Counted from the stretch's first letter, positions 1 through 8,575 are shown. The stretch: DNA of 10,131 nt from an uncultured Collinsella sp. (GCA_934643435.1 CAKUCJ010000025.1:1-10131); one strand, 5' to 3'. The notes: a model not told the origin generated them from the letters alone. A program made the numbers and translations.

Positions 1-291
1 CCCACGGGCGAGGAGCTTACGCGCGAAAAGGTCGACTTGATTCGCGCCTGCGAGGATTACCTGCACGATCTTGACCTTTCGCAGGTCCGCGCGCGACTGG
101 TCGGTGGCTGCATGCATATCGAGGCCGCCCCGTCCGACGTCGCCAAGATTGCCGCCCTCGGTGGCATCGCAGTCGATGCCGAGGGCAAAACCCCGCTGCC
201 CGCCGCCATCGAATCAGCCCTCCGCAACCTAGGCTGTGGCCACCTCTCCCCCGAGGTCACCCCCTACATCCACGGCGCGATGAATCAATAG
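1..291 (+). CDS. larE: LarE-like ATP-dependent sacrificial sulfur transferase, C-terminal part
   Basis: This is the last 96 codons of a gene that enters from outside the window; the frame is open from base 1 and ends at TAG (289-291). LarE-family enzymes are PP-loop proteins that help build the nickel-pincer cofactor of lactate racemase (LarA) by giving up a cysteine sulfur. The catalytic PP-loop lies upstream of the window and cannot be checked. Identification rests on the C-terminal pattern: a helix ending in ACEDYLHDLDLSQVRARLVG, a segment resembling the family's 'QVRVRxHGxxARIEV' strand (here GGCMHIEAAPSDVAKIA), then LRNLGCGHL and the ending HGAMNQ, close to the family's usual '(S/G)GSMN' finish. 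An internal TTG at 37 is not a likely start because similarity continues upstream of it. It converges on the minus-strand EIIA gene across a 665-bp repeat-rich gap. The family call is from memory of the motif, without alignment. Confidence 0.72.
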   Translation, partial: PTGEELTREKVDLIRACEDYLHDLDLSQVRARLVGGCMHIEAAPSDVAKIAALGGIAVDAEGKTPLPAAIESALRNLGCGHLSPEVTPYIHGAMNQ

Positions 292-304
292 GCAACGCCC
301 CAAT

Positions 305-372
305 AAGTTGCGGCGAAATAGTTCCTGAATAACGGCTTTTTGCGCTAACCAGGAACCATTTCACCGCAACTT
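305..372. repeat. Long inverted repeat A (23-bp arms)
   Basis: Arms 305-327 and 350-372 are reverse complements at 21 of 23 positions, with mismatches at 314/363 and 320/357, and enclose a 22-bp centre (328-349). The core arm reads gttgcggcgaaatagttcct. It starts 13 bp after the larE stop. No T-run follows on either strand, so it does not look like an ordinary intrinsic terminator. The centre contains ggctttttgc. It could stabilise the larE 3' end or be a copy of a dispersed palindromic repeat. Confidence 0.75.
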
Positions 373-421
373 CCAAATGATCATTCGAAGCCGGTTGCCT
401 TGAACCGTGAATCGAACTGCT

Positions 422-583
422 CGCCACGAAATGGGCCTATTTACTACGTTTCGCTGGCCACCCTCGACCATGCCGAAAAACACGAAATTAAAACCGCAGG
501 TAGACGGCTTGCCGATTTTCAGAAAACACGGCTATGGTCGACCGGTGCGGGTCAAACGTAGTAGATAGGCCGTTTTTGTGGCG
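422..583. repeat. 162-bp palindromic MITE-like element B
   Basis: Terminal arms 422-451 and 554-583 pair over 30 positions with only two mismatches (432/573 and 433/572); two more positions become G-U pairs in one RNA orientation. The best part is ggcctatttactacgttt (434-451) against aaacgtagtagataggcc (554-571). Symmetry continues inward: tcgaccat (464-471) with atggtcga (534-541), and gccg (472-475) with cggc (529-532). The whole element is therefore two diverged inverted half-copies. This architecture fits a small non-autonomous inverted-repeat element or a large BIME-like repeat; as RNA it would fold into one long rod. No target-site duplication was seen and no transposase is nearby. Copy number elsewhere in the genome is unknown. 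Confidence 0.72.
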
Positions 584-604
584 CAGCGCCAGCCCGGTCT
601 TTTC

Positions 605-665
605 GGGAGGGGCTTTGGCTACTTTTGCCAGCTTAGTTGCCCAGGTAGTCAAAAAGCCCCGTCCC
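605..665. repeat. Inverted repeat C
   Basis: Gggaggggcttt (605-616) pairs with aaagccccgtccc (653-665), with one unpaired base at 661. Weaker pairing continues inward (ctac 619-622 with gtag 645-648 after a small bulge). The pairing is less regular than in the flanking elements. It may be its own hairpin or an outer part of element B. It does not have a terminator-type T-run on its 3' side. Confidence 0.5.
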
Positions 666-698
666 AAATTAAGCAATTCAGGTTGAGCATAAGTGAGC

Positions 699-802
699 GA
701 GCAGGTTCCGGGTGCGGCAAGGTGACGTGAAACAAGCGGGCGCTGACCTTTTGGTCGCGCCCGTGAAGTTGAACGTCAGATTGCCGTGCCCGGGGCCTGC
801 GC
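699..802 (+). ncRNA. Candidate structured RNA or palindromic repeat D
   Basis: A long rod can be drawn. The outer stem 701-720/781-800 is 20 consecutive pairs, four of them G-U (706/795, 707/794, 713/788, 714/787). After a two-base mismatch comes tgacgt (723-728) with acgtca (773-778). An internal bubble of about eight bases per side (729-736/764-772) follows, then an apical hairpin, 737-748/753-763, with one bulged T (744) and a TTTT loop. An elongated hairpin with an internal bubble could be a small RNA; a + strand terminator-like hairpin lies about 80 bp downstream (885-917). No convincing promoter was found upstream. The strand is chosen only from that terminator, and the G-U pairs favour this orientation only weakly. 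A dispersed DNA repeat is an equally good reading. Confidence 0.4.
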
Positions 803-813
803 AGCGCCAAGCA

Positions 814-849
814 GTTACGCCGTTTGTAAAACGGCGTAACCTATAGGTT
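814..849. repeat. Perfect 12-bp hairpin fused to a 12-bp palindrome (E)
   Basis: Gttacgccgttt (814-825) and aaacggcgtaac (829-840) are perfect reverse complements around a 3-bp centre (gta). Overlapping the right arm by three bases is a second, spacer-free palindrome, aacctataggtt (838-849). Such compact perfect dyads can be protein-binding sites or stable RNA hairpins. The following bases (tttatttt) are T-rich but interrupted, so a weak + strand terminator is possible. Confidence 0.7.
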
Positions 850-884
850 TATTTTGGTCGGTTTTATCTGGGCAAACGCAAGCA

Positions 885-917
885 GGGCCGCGGCGCTTAT
901 GGCGTCGCGGCCCTTTT
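885..917 (+). terminator. Strong rho-independent terminator-like hairpin
   Basis: Gggccgcggcgc (885-896) pairs with gcgtcgcggccc (902-913) in a 12-bp stem with one G-U pair and a 5-base loop, followed by TTTTCCTT. The T-run follows the hairpin on the + strand, so it best stops + strand transcription. That could be read-through from larE nearly 600 bp upstream or a noncoding transcript from the palindrome region. On the minus strand it lies 44 bp after the EIIA stop codon and could also act there, but its tail in that direction (tgcttgcgttt) is weak. Confidence 0.8.
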
Positions 918-956
918 CCTTGGAGAAGGATCGATTAATGGAACGGAGAACCCGTT

Positions 957-1409
957 CTAGCCCTCGAGCCCGGCGTTGATGAGCTCGGCAATCTCTGCGG
1001 GGTCAGTGCTTTCGCGCACCTTGTCGCGGAAGTCAGCGTCCATCAGCATCACAGCAGCCTTGGAAAGCAGACGCAAATGCGTGGTTCCAGCCTCGCCAGC
1101 GGGCACGTACAGCGCGAGCGCCACATCGACGGGCACGCCATCAAAGCTTGGCCACTCAACAGGCTCGGCCAACTTGAGCACGGCCATGCCCGGCGTATGA
1201 ATCGCATCGCTCTTGGCATGCGGAACGGCAAAACCAGCGACAAGACCGGTTTCGGCCTCATTTTCGCGAGCAATAAAGGCGGCCTCTACGGCAGACGCGT
1301 CATCGGCAAAACCGAGCTCAACAGCCTGCTCGGACAGATAATGCAACGCGTCCTCGCGCGAGGCGGCGGCGTGGCCAATCGTCACCTGATTGGCAGATAC
1401 AAATCCCAT
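957..1409 (-). CDS. PTS EIIA protein, fructose/mannitol (PtsN-like) type
   Basis: This 150-residue protein matches the usual size of a single EIIA domain of the fructose/mannitol/nitrogen superfamily. These cytoplasmic proteins accept a phosphate from HPr on a histidine and pass it to an EIIB domain, or act as regulators. The active-site region is VAGFAVPHAKSDAI, with His64 as the expected phosphorylated residue; the N-terminal segment ending in ARENEAETGLV and the later THLRLLSKAA stretch also fit the family. The ATG start (1407-1409) has a strong GGAGG at 1417-1421, and only 12 bp separate it from the upstream tktC stop, so it is the last gene of a coupled tktN-tktC-EIIA operon. No EIIB or EIIC is present nearby, which is unusual for a transport EIIA. 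The sugar specificity cannot be read from the sequence; an ascorbate- or pentitol-type partner is possible from the transketolase context. Confidence 0.88.
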   Translation of the reverse strand: MGFVSANQVTIGHAAASREDALHYLSEQAVELGFADDASAVEAAFIARENEAETGLVAGFAVPHAKSDAIHTPGMAVLKLAEPVEWPSFDGVPVDVALALYVPAGEAGTTHLRLLSKAAVMLMDADFRDKVRESTDPAEIAELINAGLEG

Positions 1410-1421
1410 GGAAAACCCTCC

Positions 1422-2360
1422 TTACAGCACGGACCTGACCGCGGCTTCGATGCCGTCGGCATCCAAACCGTACTTGTGCAGCAAATCGACCGCGGGGCCG
1501 GACTCGCCGTACACATCGCGCACGCCGACGCGACGCATCGGCACCGGATGCTGCTCGGCAAGCACCGAGGCAACGGCCTCGCCAAGACCGCCGATAGTCG
1601 AATGCTCCTCGGCAGTGACCACGCGACCGGTCTTCTTTGCGCTGGCGACAACCAGACGTTCGTCGAGCGGCTTGATCGTGTGCATGTTGATAACCTCGGC
1701 ATCGATGCCATCGGCGGCGAGCGCCTCGGCAGCAGCGAGCGCCTCAGCGACCATAAGGCCGCAGGCGACGATCGTCACATCGGACCCCTCGCGCACGACT
1801 ACGCCGCGACCGATCTTGAACTCATAGTCCTCGCGATCGTTGATGACCGGCGTCGCCAGGCGGCCGAAGCGCATGTAGACCGGTCCCTCAAACTCGTAGG
1901 CGGCGCGCACGCAGGCGCGAGCCTCGACATCGTCGGCGGGAACGATCACCGTCATGCCCGGAATCGTGCGCATGAGCGCGATGTCCTCGCAGCACTGGTG
2001 CGTGGCGCCATCCTCACCAACCGAGATACCGGCGTGCGTGGCACCGATCTTAACGTTGAGGTGCGGATAGCCGATGGAGTTGCGGACCTGCTCAAAGGCG
2101 CGGCCGGCGGCGAACATGGCAAAGGTGCTCGCAAAGGCAACGCGACCGGTGGTTGCGATACCGGCGGCAACACCCATCAGGTTGCTCTCGGCAATCCCGA
2201 CGTCGAAGAAGCGGTCGGGGCAGGCTGCCTTGAACTTGCCGGTCTGCGTGGCGGCGGCCAGGTCGGCGTCGAGGACCACAAAGTCATCGTGCTCGTTGGC
2301 GAGCTCGACGAGGGCCTCGCCGTAGCTTACGCGCGTGGCGATTTTCTTGACGTCTGCCAT
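1422..2360 (-). CDS. Transketolase, C-terminal subunit (split transketolase)
   Basis: This 312-residue protein carries the pyrimidine-binding and C-terminal domains of transketolase. With the neighbouring N-terminal subunit it should form a thiamine-diphosphate enzyme that transfers two-carbon ketol units between sugar phosphates in the non-oxidative pentose phosphate pathway. The key feature is the catalytic glutamate in DVGIAESNLMG (Glu58), which contacts the cofactor's aminopyrimidine ring. Other family signatures are FASTFAMFAAGRAFEQVRNS and the segment around THAGISVGEDGATHQ (about residues 108-122). The start ATG (2358-2360) lies one base after the tktN stop, with GAGGAG inside the end of tktN as ribosome binding site; a longer open frame upstream (to 2534) is out of phase with tktN and rejected. 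A DXS/acetoin-type E1 beta subunit is a distant alternative, but the adjacent transketolase N half decides it. Stop is TAA. Confidence 0.93.
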   Translation of the reverse strand: MADVKKIATRVSYGEALVELANEHDDFVVLDADLAAATQTGKFKAACPDRFFDVGIAESNLMGVAAGIATTGRVAFASTFAMFAAGRAFEQVRNSIGYPHLNVKIGATHAGISVGEDGATHQCCEDIALMRTIPGMTVIVPADDVEARACVRAAYEFEGPVYMRFGRLATPVINDREDYEFKIGRGVVVREGSDVTIVACGLMVAEALAAAEALAADGIDAEVINMHTIKPLDERLVVASAKKTGRVVTAEEHSTIGGLGEAVASVLAEQHPVPMRRVGVRDVYGESGPAVDLLHKYGLDADGIEAAVRSVL

Positions 2361-2361
2361 C

Positions 2362-3192
2362 CTAGAGCTCCTCTCCGGCGGCCGTGAGCTCTGCCATGGC
2401 CTGCTCAAACTGTTCATCATTGGGGGCCTTACCGTGCCAACCCACCTGGTTCTCCATAAAGGAGACGCCCTTGCCCTTGGTGGTCTCGGCGATAATGGCG
2501 GTCGGCTGACCCTTGGTGGCGCGGGCCTCGGCAAAGGCGGCGCGGATCTGGTCGAAGTCGTTGCCGTCGGCGAGCTCCACCACGTGGAACTTGAAGGCGC
2601 GGAACTTGTCGGCGAGCGGCATGGGGTCGTTGACCTCCTCGACGGGGCCGTCGATCTGCAGGCCGTTGTGGTCGACGATCACGCAGAGGTTGTCGAGCTG
2701 CTGGTTGCCGGCAAACATGGCGGCCTCCCAGACCTGGCCCTCCTCGCTCTCGCCGTCGCCCAGCAGGGCGTAGGTGCGGTACGTGTCGCCCCAGTGCTTG
2801 GCGGCAACGGCCATGCCGACGGCGGCGGAGATACCCTGGCCCAGCGAGCCGGTGGACATGTCGACGCCCGGGGTGTCGTTCATGTTGGGGTGGCCCTGCA
2901 GGTGGCTGCCGATATGGCGCAGCGTCTCGAGGTCCTCCTTGGGGAAGAAACCGCGCTCGGCGAGCACGGCGTACAGGCCCGGAGCGCAGTGGCCCTTGGA
3001 GAGCACAAAGCGGTCGCGGTCGGCCTTGCGGGGATCGGCCGGGTCGACGTTCATTTCCTCAAAGTACAGATAGGTCATGATGTCGGCGGCGCCGAGCGAA
3101 CCGCCCGGATGGCCGGACTTGGCAGCGTGCACGCCGGTGACGATGCCCTTCCTTACCTCGTTGGCAACCTTTTTGAGCTCTTCGTCGCTCAT
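2362..3192 (-). CDS. Transketolase, N-terminal subunit (split transketolase)
   Basis: This 276-residue protein is the diphosphate/Mg-binding half of a transketolase. It has the thiamine-diphosphate motif LLGDGESEEG (Gly145-Asp146-Gly147) ending at Asn176 in VIVDHNGLQIDG, the N-terminal AAKSGHPGGSLGAADI (His28), and the conserved SKGH (His68) and LQGHP (His101). Together with the 312-residue C-terminal subunit the total length is somewhat shorter than one-piece transketolases of about 650 residues, as expected for the split form. The ATG at 3190-3192 is preceded by GGAAGG (minus strand), a fair ribosome binding site. It is the first gene of the operon; a 207-bp gap precedes it. Split transketolases are known in archaea and many bacteria, often beside PTS genes. 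Stop is TAG, one base before the tktC start. Confidence 0.93.
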   Translation of the reverse strand: MSDEELKKVANEVRKGIVTGVHAAKSGHPGGSLGAADIMTYLYFEEMNVDPADPRKADRDRFVLSKGHCAPGLYAVLAERGFFPKEDLETLRHIGSHLQGHPNMNDTPGVDMSTGSLGQGISAAVGMAVAAKHWGDTYRTYALLGDGESEEGQVWEAAMFAGNQQLDNLCVIVDHNGLQIDGPVEEVNDPMPLADKFRAFKFHVVELADGNDFDQIRAAFAEARATKGQPTAIIAETTKGKGVSFMENQVGWHGKAPNDEQFEQAMAELTAAGEEL

Positions 3193-3399
3193 TGTGCCTT
3201 CCTTTCATCCTCATTAGACAAGATGCGCACGGCACAGAAGGTAATCCCAACACAGCCGCAATGCACGTACGTCATTCATTATGCTGGAAACTGAGGGCTT
3301 TACCAGAGTTTTTATCATTATTCAAACAATTTAGCAGGCAGTACCGCTGATGAAACGGTTTAGCAATGTGGACGTCTTTTGGATGGAGCGCAGTCTGCC
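3193..3399 (-). promoter_or_regulatory. Upstream region of the transketolase-EIIA operon
   Basis: This gap lies between the yitT stop and the tktN start and should contain the operon's promoter. Weak minus-strand candidates are TTGAAT (3320-3325) with TAAAGC (3297-3302) at 17-bp spacing, and a -10-like CATAAT (3278-3283) without a good -35. An 8-bp palindrome acgtacgt occurs just downstream of the latter. No clear intrinsic terminator for yitT is visible, so read-through from yitT is possible. None of these sites is strong. Confidence 0.25.
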
Positions 3400-4290
3400 C
3401 TACGCGTTAATGTCCTTGAATCCCTCGCCGAAGGCCTCCGTAACGTCGGCAACCGTCACGATGGCATGAGGATCGCGCTCGCGCACGATCGTCTTAAGGG
3501 TGTTGAGCTCACGGCGGCTCACGATCACCATGATCACCGGCTTCTCGGCACCCGAGTACATGCCGGTCGCCTTAAACTTGGTGCAGCCGCGGCCCAGACC
3601 ATACATGATGTCGGCAGCGATATCGGGGAACTTGTCCGAGATGATAAGCACCATACGGCGCTTATTGCCGCCATCGACCACGGCATCGATCACATAGCCA
3701 CTGATAACCATCGAAAGCCCCGCATACAGAGCATTTTCGAGCGAGAAGACCGGAGCCGATGCCGCGCACACGGCAACATCGATCGCCATGACGGTCGAGC
3801 CCACCGGCAGCGAGGTATTGCGCGAGATGATTTGGCCAATCGTGTCAGAGCCGCCGGTATTGGCGCCGGCGCGCAGCACCATGCCGTAACCGATGCCCGT
3901 GATAATGCCGCCCCACATAGCAGGGAGCATCAGGTCCGCATCTGCCAGAGGCGCTACAAACGGGGCGAACAGGTCGGTAAAGAAGCCCAGCAGCACAAAG
4001 CCCGTCGCCGTCTGCACCACGTAGAACATGCCGCCCTCGCGCACAACAACCAGCAACAGCAAGGCGTTCATCACGATGGTCTGGATACCGACGGGAAGCG
4101 ACACGCCGTGCGAGGCGCCGACCGCCTGGATAATCGTCGCAAGGCCCGTAACGCCACCGGCGGCAAGGCCATTGGGAATCAAAAACAGGTCGGTCGCGAT
4201 GGCGGCCAAGGCGCATCCCAACATAATCTGGGGCAGATCGTGAAAGAAGTTCATCGAAAGAATGCGCTTGATGTCCAGACGATATGCCAT
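3400..4290 (-). CDS. YitT family membrane protein (DUF161 + DUF2179)
   Basis: This 296-residue protein has about five hydrophobic segments in its first two thirds (for example MLGCALAAIATDLFLIPNG, VMNALLLLVVV, GFVLLGFFTDLF, GGIITGIGYGMVL), with the family hallmark AGANTGGSDTIGQIISR in a loop. A soluble C-terminal domain follows, with TGMYSGAEKPVIMVIVSRRE and an ending ADVTEAFGEGF typical of DUF2179. YitT-type proteins are inner-membrane proteins of unsettled function; transport has been proposed. The ATG at 4288-4290 is chosen because GGGAGG (4295-4300) sits at a proper distance. A GTG eight codons upstream (4312-4314) keeps the frame open, but it falls inside a terminator-like hairpin and has no ribosome binding site. 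The gene follows prfB after 166 bp. Stop is TAG. Confidence 0.9.
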   Translation of the reverse strand: MAYRLDIKRILSMNFFHDLPQIMLGCALAAIATDLFLIPNGLAAGGVTGLATIIQAVGASHGVSLPVGIQTIVMNALLLLVVVREGGMFYVVQTATGFVLLGFFTDLFAPFVAPLADADLMLPAMWGGIITGIGYGMVLRAGANTGGSDTIGQIISRNTSLPVGSTVMAIDVAVCAASAPVFSLENALYAGLSMVISGYVIDAVVDGGNKRRMVLIISDKFPDIAADIMYGLGRGCTKFKATGMYSGAEKPVIMVIVSRRELNTLKTIVRERDPHAIVTVADVTEAFGEGFKDINA

Positions 4291-4302
4291 GCTGCCTCCC
4301 TC

Positions 4303-4331
4303 AAAAAAGCGCACCCCATCGGATGCGCTTT
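4303..4331 (-). terminator. Intrinsic terminator abutting the yitT ribosome binding site
   Basis: On the minus strand, aaagcgcatcc (complement of 4321-4331) pairs with gggtgcgcttt (complement of 4306-4316) in an 11-bp stem with one G-U pair and a GATG loop. The T-run continues to six T in total. It lies downstream of prfB and is well placed to end the secA-prfB transcript. The T-run ends only three bases before yitT's GGGAGG, leaving no room for a separate yitT promoter in between. It may therefore act as an attenuator in the yitT leader. Confidence 0.75.
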
Positions 4332-4456
4332 GAACTTCTTCTTCTATTCGATTCTACCGATTCGTCGGGCAAAAACCACCCCTGCACAGAGTTTGTTCTG
4401 GATACAAAACGCCCGGTCCAGAGGGTTTTGTACCCATCCCCGCATAATCCAAGGGT
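4332..4456 (-). promoter_or_regulatory. prfB-yitT spacer with hairpin and possible yitT promoter
   Basis: Read on the minus strand, a 12-bp hairpin (4425-4436 with 4399-4410, one G-U pair, 14-base loop; core tacaaaac/gttttgta) overlaps a competing 6-bp helix (tctgga 4417-4422 with tccaga 4397-4402). The second helix uses bases of the first, so the two are largely mutually exclusive. Further on there is a -10-like TAGAAT before the terminator, with no good -35. Any promoter here gives yitT a short leader containing the terminator. I do not recognise a known riboswitch class. Confidence 0.4.
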
Positions 4457-5604
4457 TTAGGCGGATGGAGTCTCCACGTCAGCGTTGCCCGTTGCCCAAC
4501 GGTGATAGCCGATAACAAACGGATCCAAATCGCCATCGTCAAGAACGGCCTCGACGTTGCTGGTCTCCACACCCGTGCGCAGGTCCTTAACCATCTGGTA
4601 CGGGTAGAGCACGTAGCTGCGAATCTGGTTGCCAAAACCAATCGTGGTCTTGGGTCCGCGAATCTCATCCAGGGCCTCGGCACGCTTTTCGAGCTCAATC
4701 TCGTACAGGCGGGCCTTGAGGATCTGCATGCACGCGGCCTTGTTCTGAATCTGGCTACGCTCGTTTTGGCAAGTCACCACGATGCCGCTGGGGAAATGCG
4801 TCACGCGCACAGCGGAATCGGTGGTGTTGACGCCCTGACCGCCCGGGCCGCTTGCATGGTACACGTCGACGCGGATGTCATCGGGGTTAATCTCGATGTC
4901 GATATCGTCGGGCAGCACCGGAATGACCTCGACGCCGGCAAACGTAGTCTGACGGCGCTTCTTGTCGTCGGTAGGGCTAATGCGCACCAGGCGGTGGACG
5001 CCGGCCTCGGCGCGAAGCATACCGAAGGCGTCCTTGCCTTCGACGGTAAAGGTGGCGCGATCGATGCCGATGACCTCGGCCGCGGGGCAATCGTTGATGG
5101 TGACCTTCCACCCGCGACGTTGGCAGTACTTCATGTACATTTTAAAGAGCATGAAGGTCCAGTCCTGGGCCTCCAAACCGCCCTGTCCGGGCTTGATGGT
5201 CACAATCGCGTCACCGTGATCGAACTCGCCGGTAAACCAGCTCGCAAGCTCGAGCTCGTCGATAGCGCGCGCCAGGCGCTCCGCCGTGGCGGCAGCCTCC
5301 TCGCGCAATGCGGCGGCATCCGGGTCGTCGCCCATTTCCTCGGCAAGCTCCAGCGCGGCACGGGCATCGGAGAGCTCACCGCGCGCGGTATCCACGGCAG
5401 CGATGTCCTCCTTGGCACGCGCGATCTCCTCCATGGTGGCGCGAGCGGCATCGGCGTCGTCCCAAAAGCCGGGAGCGACGCTTTTGGCCTCGAGCTCCGT
5501 CACGCGGATGCGCTTCTCGTCCAAATGGAGATACGACTCGACCTCGCCGAGTCGGTCCGCAAAAGCGTCCAACTCGGCGGGCGTTACCTCTAGAGCCTCG
5601 GCCA

Positions 5605-5605
<1 letters not shown>
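4457..5605 (-). CDS. prfB: Peptide chain release factor 2 (RF2)
   Basis: RF2 enters the ribosomal A site at UAA and UGA codons and triggers release of the peptide. This 382-residue protein has the helical N-terminal domain, the IKPGQGGLEAQDW segment (138-149) and the catalytic GGQ loop in ASGPGGQGVNTTDSAVR (Gly255-Gly256-Gln257). RF2 rather than RF1 is supported by the overall pattern and by its place after secA. Two things are unusual. The codon-reading tripeptide, normally Ser-Pro-Phe in RF2, reads Ser-Pro-Thr (210-212) in VRISPTDDKKRRQ; the codons are agc-cct-acc. The in-frame TGA frameshift site that autoregulates many prfB genes near codon 25 is absent; the region reads YLHLDE without interruption. 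The ATG (5603-5605) overlaps the secA TAA by one base (TAATG), so translation is probably coupled. Stop is TAA. Confidence 0.95.
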
Positions 5606-8412
<2,807 letters not shown>

Positions 8413-8575
8413 GTGGTTTTCCTTTTTGGCCATCGCCCGCGGTGCGAAACTTTGGGCGAGTTAAACACAGATAATTGTACTTTAGCCAAACAAGGCGCCG
8501 CCTATGCGGTCGACATCATCGACCACGTAATAACTACGACAAGCCTGTCAATTTGGAGCGGTTTTTTCAGATCGG
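8413..8575 (-). promoter_or_regulatory. secA upstream region
   Basis: The minus strand contains a perfect -35-like TTGACA (complement of 8546-8551), itself part of a GACA-GGCT-TGTC dyad, but no good -10 at 16-18 bp. A -10-like TACAAT (8474-8479) lies nearer the gene without a matching -35. A ggtcga/tcgacc inverted repeat with a 5-bp centre (8508-8524) could be an operator or a leader hairpin. The upstream small gene has no visible terminator, so secA may also receive read-through. Confidence 0.3.

Larger units (their letters stand above)
292..956. other. Gene-poor, palindrome-rich convergent intergenic region
   Basis: This 665-bp gap between the stop codons of larE (+) and the EIIA gene (-) has no convincing protein gene. 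It holds at least five separate inverted repeats, listed individually, and a + strand terminator-like hairpin at its right end. A 62-codon minus-strand frame (488-676) crosses two of the palindromes; it has no recognisable domain or clear ribosome binding site and is probably not coding. Compared with the flanking genes the region contains more A/T runs. Dense long imperfect palindromes between convergent genes suggest dispersed repeats (REP/BIME or MITE-like) and/or structured noncoding RNA. No transposase remnant is visible. Confidence 0.7.

Noticed and set aside
488..676. 62-codon minus-strand open frame in the palindrome region
   Set aside because: It crosses two inverted repeats, lacks a clear ribosome binding site and has no recognisable domain; more likely a chance frame within repeat DNA. 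If the repeat is dispersed, similar frames may be annotated as hypothetical proteins elsewhere.
292..956. CRISPR array or tRNA/rRNA gene in the repeat-rich gap
   Set aside because: The repeats are inverted rather than regularly spaced direct repeats, and no cloverleaf with CCA-end or conserved T-loop could be drawn.
941..957. Small hairpin gaacgg/ccgttc overlapping the EIIA stop codon
   Set aside because: Only six base pairs and no T-run on the minus strand; too weak to call a terminator.
1077..2387. Long + strand open frame (436 codons) opposite the tktC and EIIA genes
   Set aside because: It is antisense to clearly identified transketolase and EIIA genes; long antisense frames are expected with strong GC third-position bias.
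2361..2534. N-terminal extension of the transketolase C subunit to 2534
   Set aside because: It overlaps the end of tktN in another frame, is Pro/Arg/Ser-rich, and the ATG at 2360 has a good ribosome binding site and family-like length.
4397..4436. H-type pseudoknot in the yitT leader
   Set aside because: The second helix would follow the first with no loop to span it, and it uses bases of the extended first helix, so alternative hairpins are more likely than a pseudoknot.
8523..8551. Sigma-70 promoter for secA based on perfect TTGACA
   Set aside because: No acceptable -10 hexamer at 16-18 bp spacing, so kept only as a low-confidence part of the upstream region.
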